Shown one piece after another: positions 5,252 through 5,728 of a DNA stretch of 5,728 nucleotides. The notes under the pieces are model-generated. The model was not told the DNA's origin. It saw only the letters and a list, made by a program, of their open reading frames with translations, and did not search any database. A program made the position numbers and the translations under genes. Origin of the DNA: Clostridia bacterium (lineage in GTDB: Bacteria; Aerophobota; Aerophobia; Aerophobales; AE-B3A); NCBI GenBank assembly GCA_030610745.1, contig JAUWRC010000098.1, positions 1 through 5,728 of the forward strand, written 5' to 3'. The first letter of the stretch is position 1; every line of letters starts with the position of its first letter.

Positions 5252-5260
5252 AGGAGGAGA
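5252..5260 (+). promoter_or_regulatory. Orphan strong ribosome binding site before the creatininase-family gene
   Basis: AGGAGGAGA matches the anti-Shine-Dalgarno sequence well but is too far from ATG 5320. In-frame TTG 5272 (about 12 bases away) or ATG 5287 could use it, adding 16 or 11 residues to the enzyme. These would be unusually basic (for example MEKRRCRKKTN), so the site may instead be a relic of a lost gene. Confidence 0.4.
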
Positions 5261-5319
5261 CATAAAAAGGTTTGAAACGGTCCAGGATGGAGAAAAGAAG
5301 GTGTAGAAAGAAGACAAAT

Positions 5320-5728
5320 ATGCTTAAGAAGGAAAAAGAAGTGCCAAGAAGAAAAAGCTACAACCTTGGAGAAATGTCTCATAAAGATGTATTGAGGATA
5401 CTAAAGAAAACAGATGTTGTTATGGTTCCCTTGGGGAGCTTAGAAAAACATGGAGCACATTTACCCCTTTCGACCGACACTATAACGACTATTTGTGTAG
5501 TTGAAAGAGCGGCAGGAAAAGCAGAAGTGCCATTTGTTCCCGTGATTCCTGTGGGATATTCTCCTCACCATATGGGAGTCATAGGAGAGGGGGCAGGGAC
5601 TCTTACTTTTTCGGGAGAAACCTTTAGGCGTATAGTCTACGAGTTGGCCAAGGGATTGATTTTCCATGGTTTCAATAAGGTTGTTTTTGTTTCTCATCAT
5701 GGGTCAAATATAAAGGTAGTCGATGATG
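5320..5728 (+). CDS. Creatininase-family metal-dependent amidohydrolase, N-terminal part
   Basis: The frame stays open from ATG 5320 to the window end, giving 136 codons of a family usually near 240-260 residues. Family hallmarks are VVMVPLGSLEKHGAHLPLST (33-52) followed by D53, with E42, H44 and D53 at the metal-binding positions; VIPVGYSPHHMG (75-86); GTLTFSGETF (93-102); and GFNKVVFVSHHGSN (117-130), where the family usually has NGHGGN or NGHYEN. H127 should be the next metal ligand. Creatininase-family enzymes hydrolyse creatinine or other small cyclic amides, or act in cofactor peptide maturation; the substrate here is not defined. YNLGEMSHKD at 14-23 matches the usual family N-terminus, so 5320 is a reasonable start although its ribosome site is weak; upstream in-frame TTG 5272 and ATG 5287 are alternatives. 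Its neighbours suggest a catabolic role, but this is inferred. Confidence 0.85.
   Translation, partial: MLKKEKEVPRRKSYNLGEMSHKDVLRILKKTDVVMVPLGSLEKHGAHLPLSTDTITTICVVERAAGKAEVPFVPVIPVGYSPHHMGVIGEGAGTLTFSGETFRRIVYELAKGLIFHGFNKVVFVSHHGSNIKVVDD

Larger units (their letters stand above)
4940..5319. other. Region between the cupin and creatininase-family genes, with decayed coding sequence
   Basis: No intact gene is convincing here. A plus-strand frame free of stops runs from 4956 to the stop at 5148 and is described separately. Another plus-strand frame (5069-5275) starts with TTG and has no ribosome site. A small hairpin (GCG-TAG against CTA-CGC, about 4966-4987) lies after the cupin but has no T-run. 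A strong AGGAGGAGA site at 5252-5260 lacks a nearby ATG. Confidence 0.5.

Noticed and set aside
5190..5270. Minus-strand zinc-ribbon-like piece (YCPNCRGSKP)
   Set aside because: Only one Cys pair in a short stretch bounded by stops; too little to claim a transposase zinc ribbon.
5069..5275. 68-codon plus-strand open frame between cupin and creatininase-family genes
   Set aside because: TTG start with no ribosome site, no recognisable family, and it conflicts with the more protein-like frame at 4956-5150.

Overview
The window looks like an accessory, mobile-element-scarred stretch of a bacterial genome. Bacterial features are Shine-Dalgarno-led genes, TTG and GTG starts, a near-perfect sigma70-type promoter at 618-645 and a GntR/FadR-family regulator. 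Most of it is AT-rich (about 40% GC by eye), except a block from roughly 2640 to 3860 that is clearly GC-richer. No marker gene fixes the taxon. The mix of decayed insertion sequences with small sugar-catabolism and methyltransferase-like genes suits an anaerobic, possibly uncultured, lineage, but that is inference.

Layout: (1) 1-600, the 5' part of a DDE-type transposase gene on the minus strand, cut by the window edge at what is probably its first catalytic Asp, with its own promoter and two imperfect direct repeats at the outer end. (2) 618-2316, an operon-like pair: a FadR-type GntR regulator with a TTG start and, 11 bases later, a TIM-barrel sugar isomerase/epimerase-like protein with a complete Glu/Asp/His/Glu metal set. 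(3) 2317-2578, gene debris, including a minus-strand scrap with a RuvC/DEDD-nuclease-like motif. (4) 2579-3721, a uroporphyrinogen-decarboxylase-superfamily protein, probably methyltransferase-like, followed by a strong ribosome binding site and the N-terminal stub of a next gene (3788-3916). (5) About 3913-4512, a decayed IS21-family istA with two frameshifts and at least three stops. (6) 4583-4939, an intact small cupin. (7) 4940-5319, mostly non-coding, with a decayed reading frame that I do not recognise. (8) 5320 to the end, the N-terminal 136 codons of a creatininase-family metallohydrolase.

The regulator, TIM-barrel protein, URO-D-like protein, cupin and creatininase-family enzyme would fit a small catabolic locus for an unusual sugar, polyol or methylated/amide compound under a ligand-responsive repressor. 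The insertion sequences, truncated gene and composition jump show it has been assembled and eroded in pieces, so a single pathway is not proven. No clearly new defence or mobile system is visible. The most useful leads are the self-operator candidate at 649-671, the GC-rich URO-D cassette with its severed downstream gene, and the unidentified remnants at 2428-2496 and 4956-5226.
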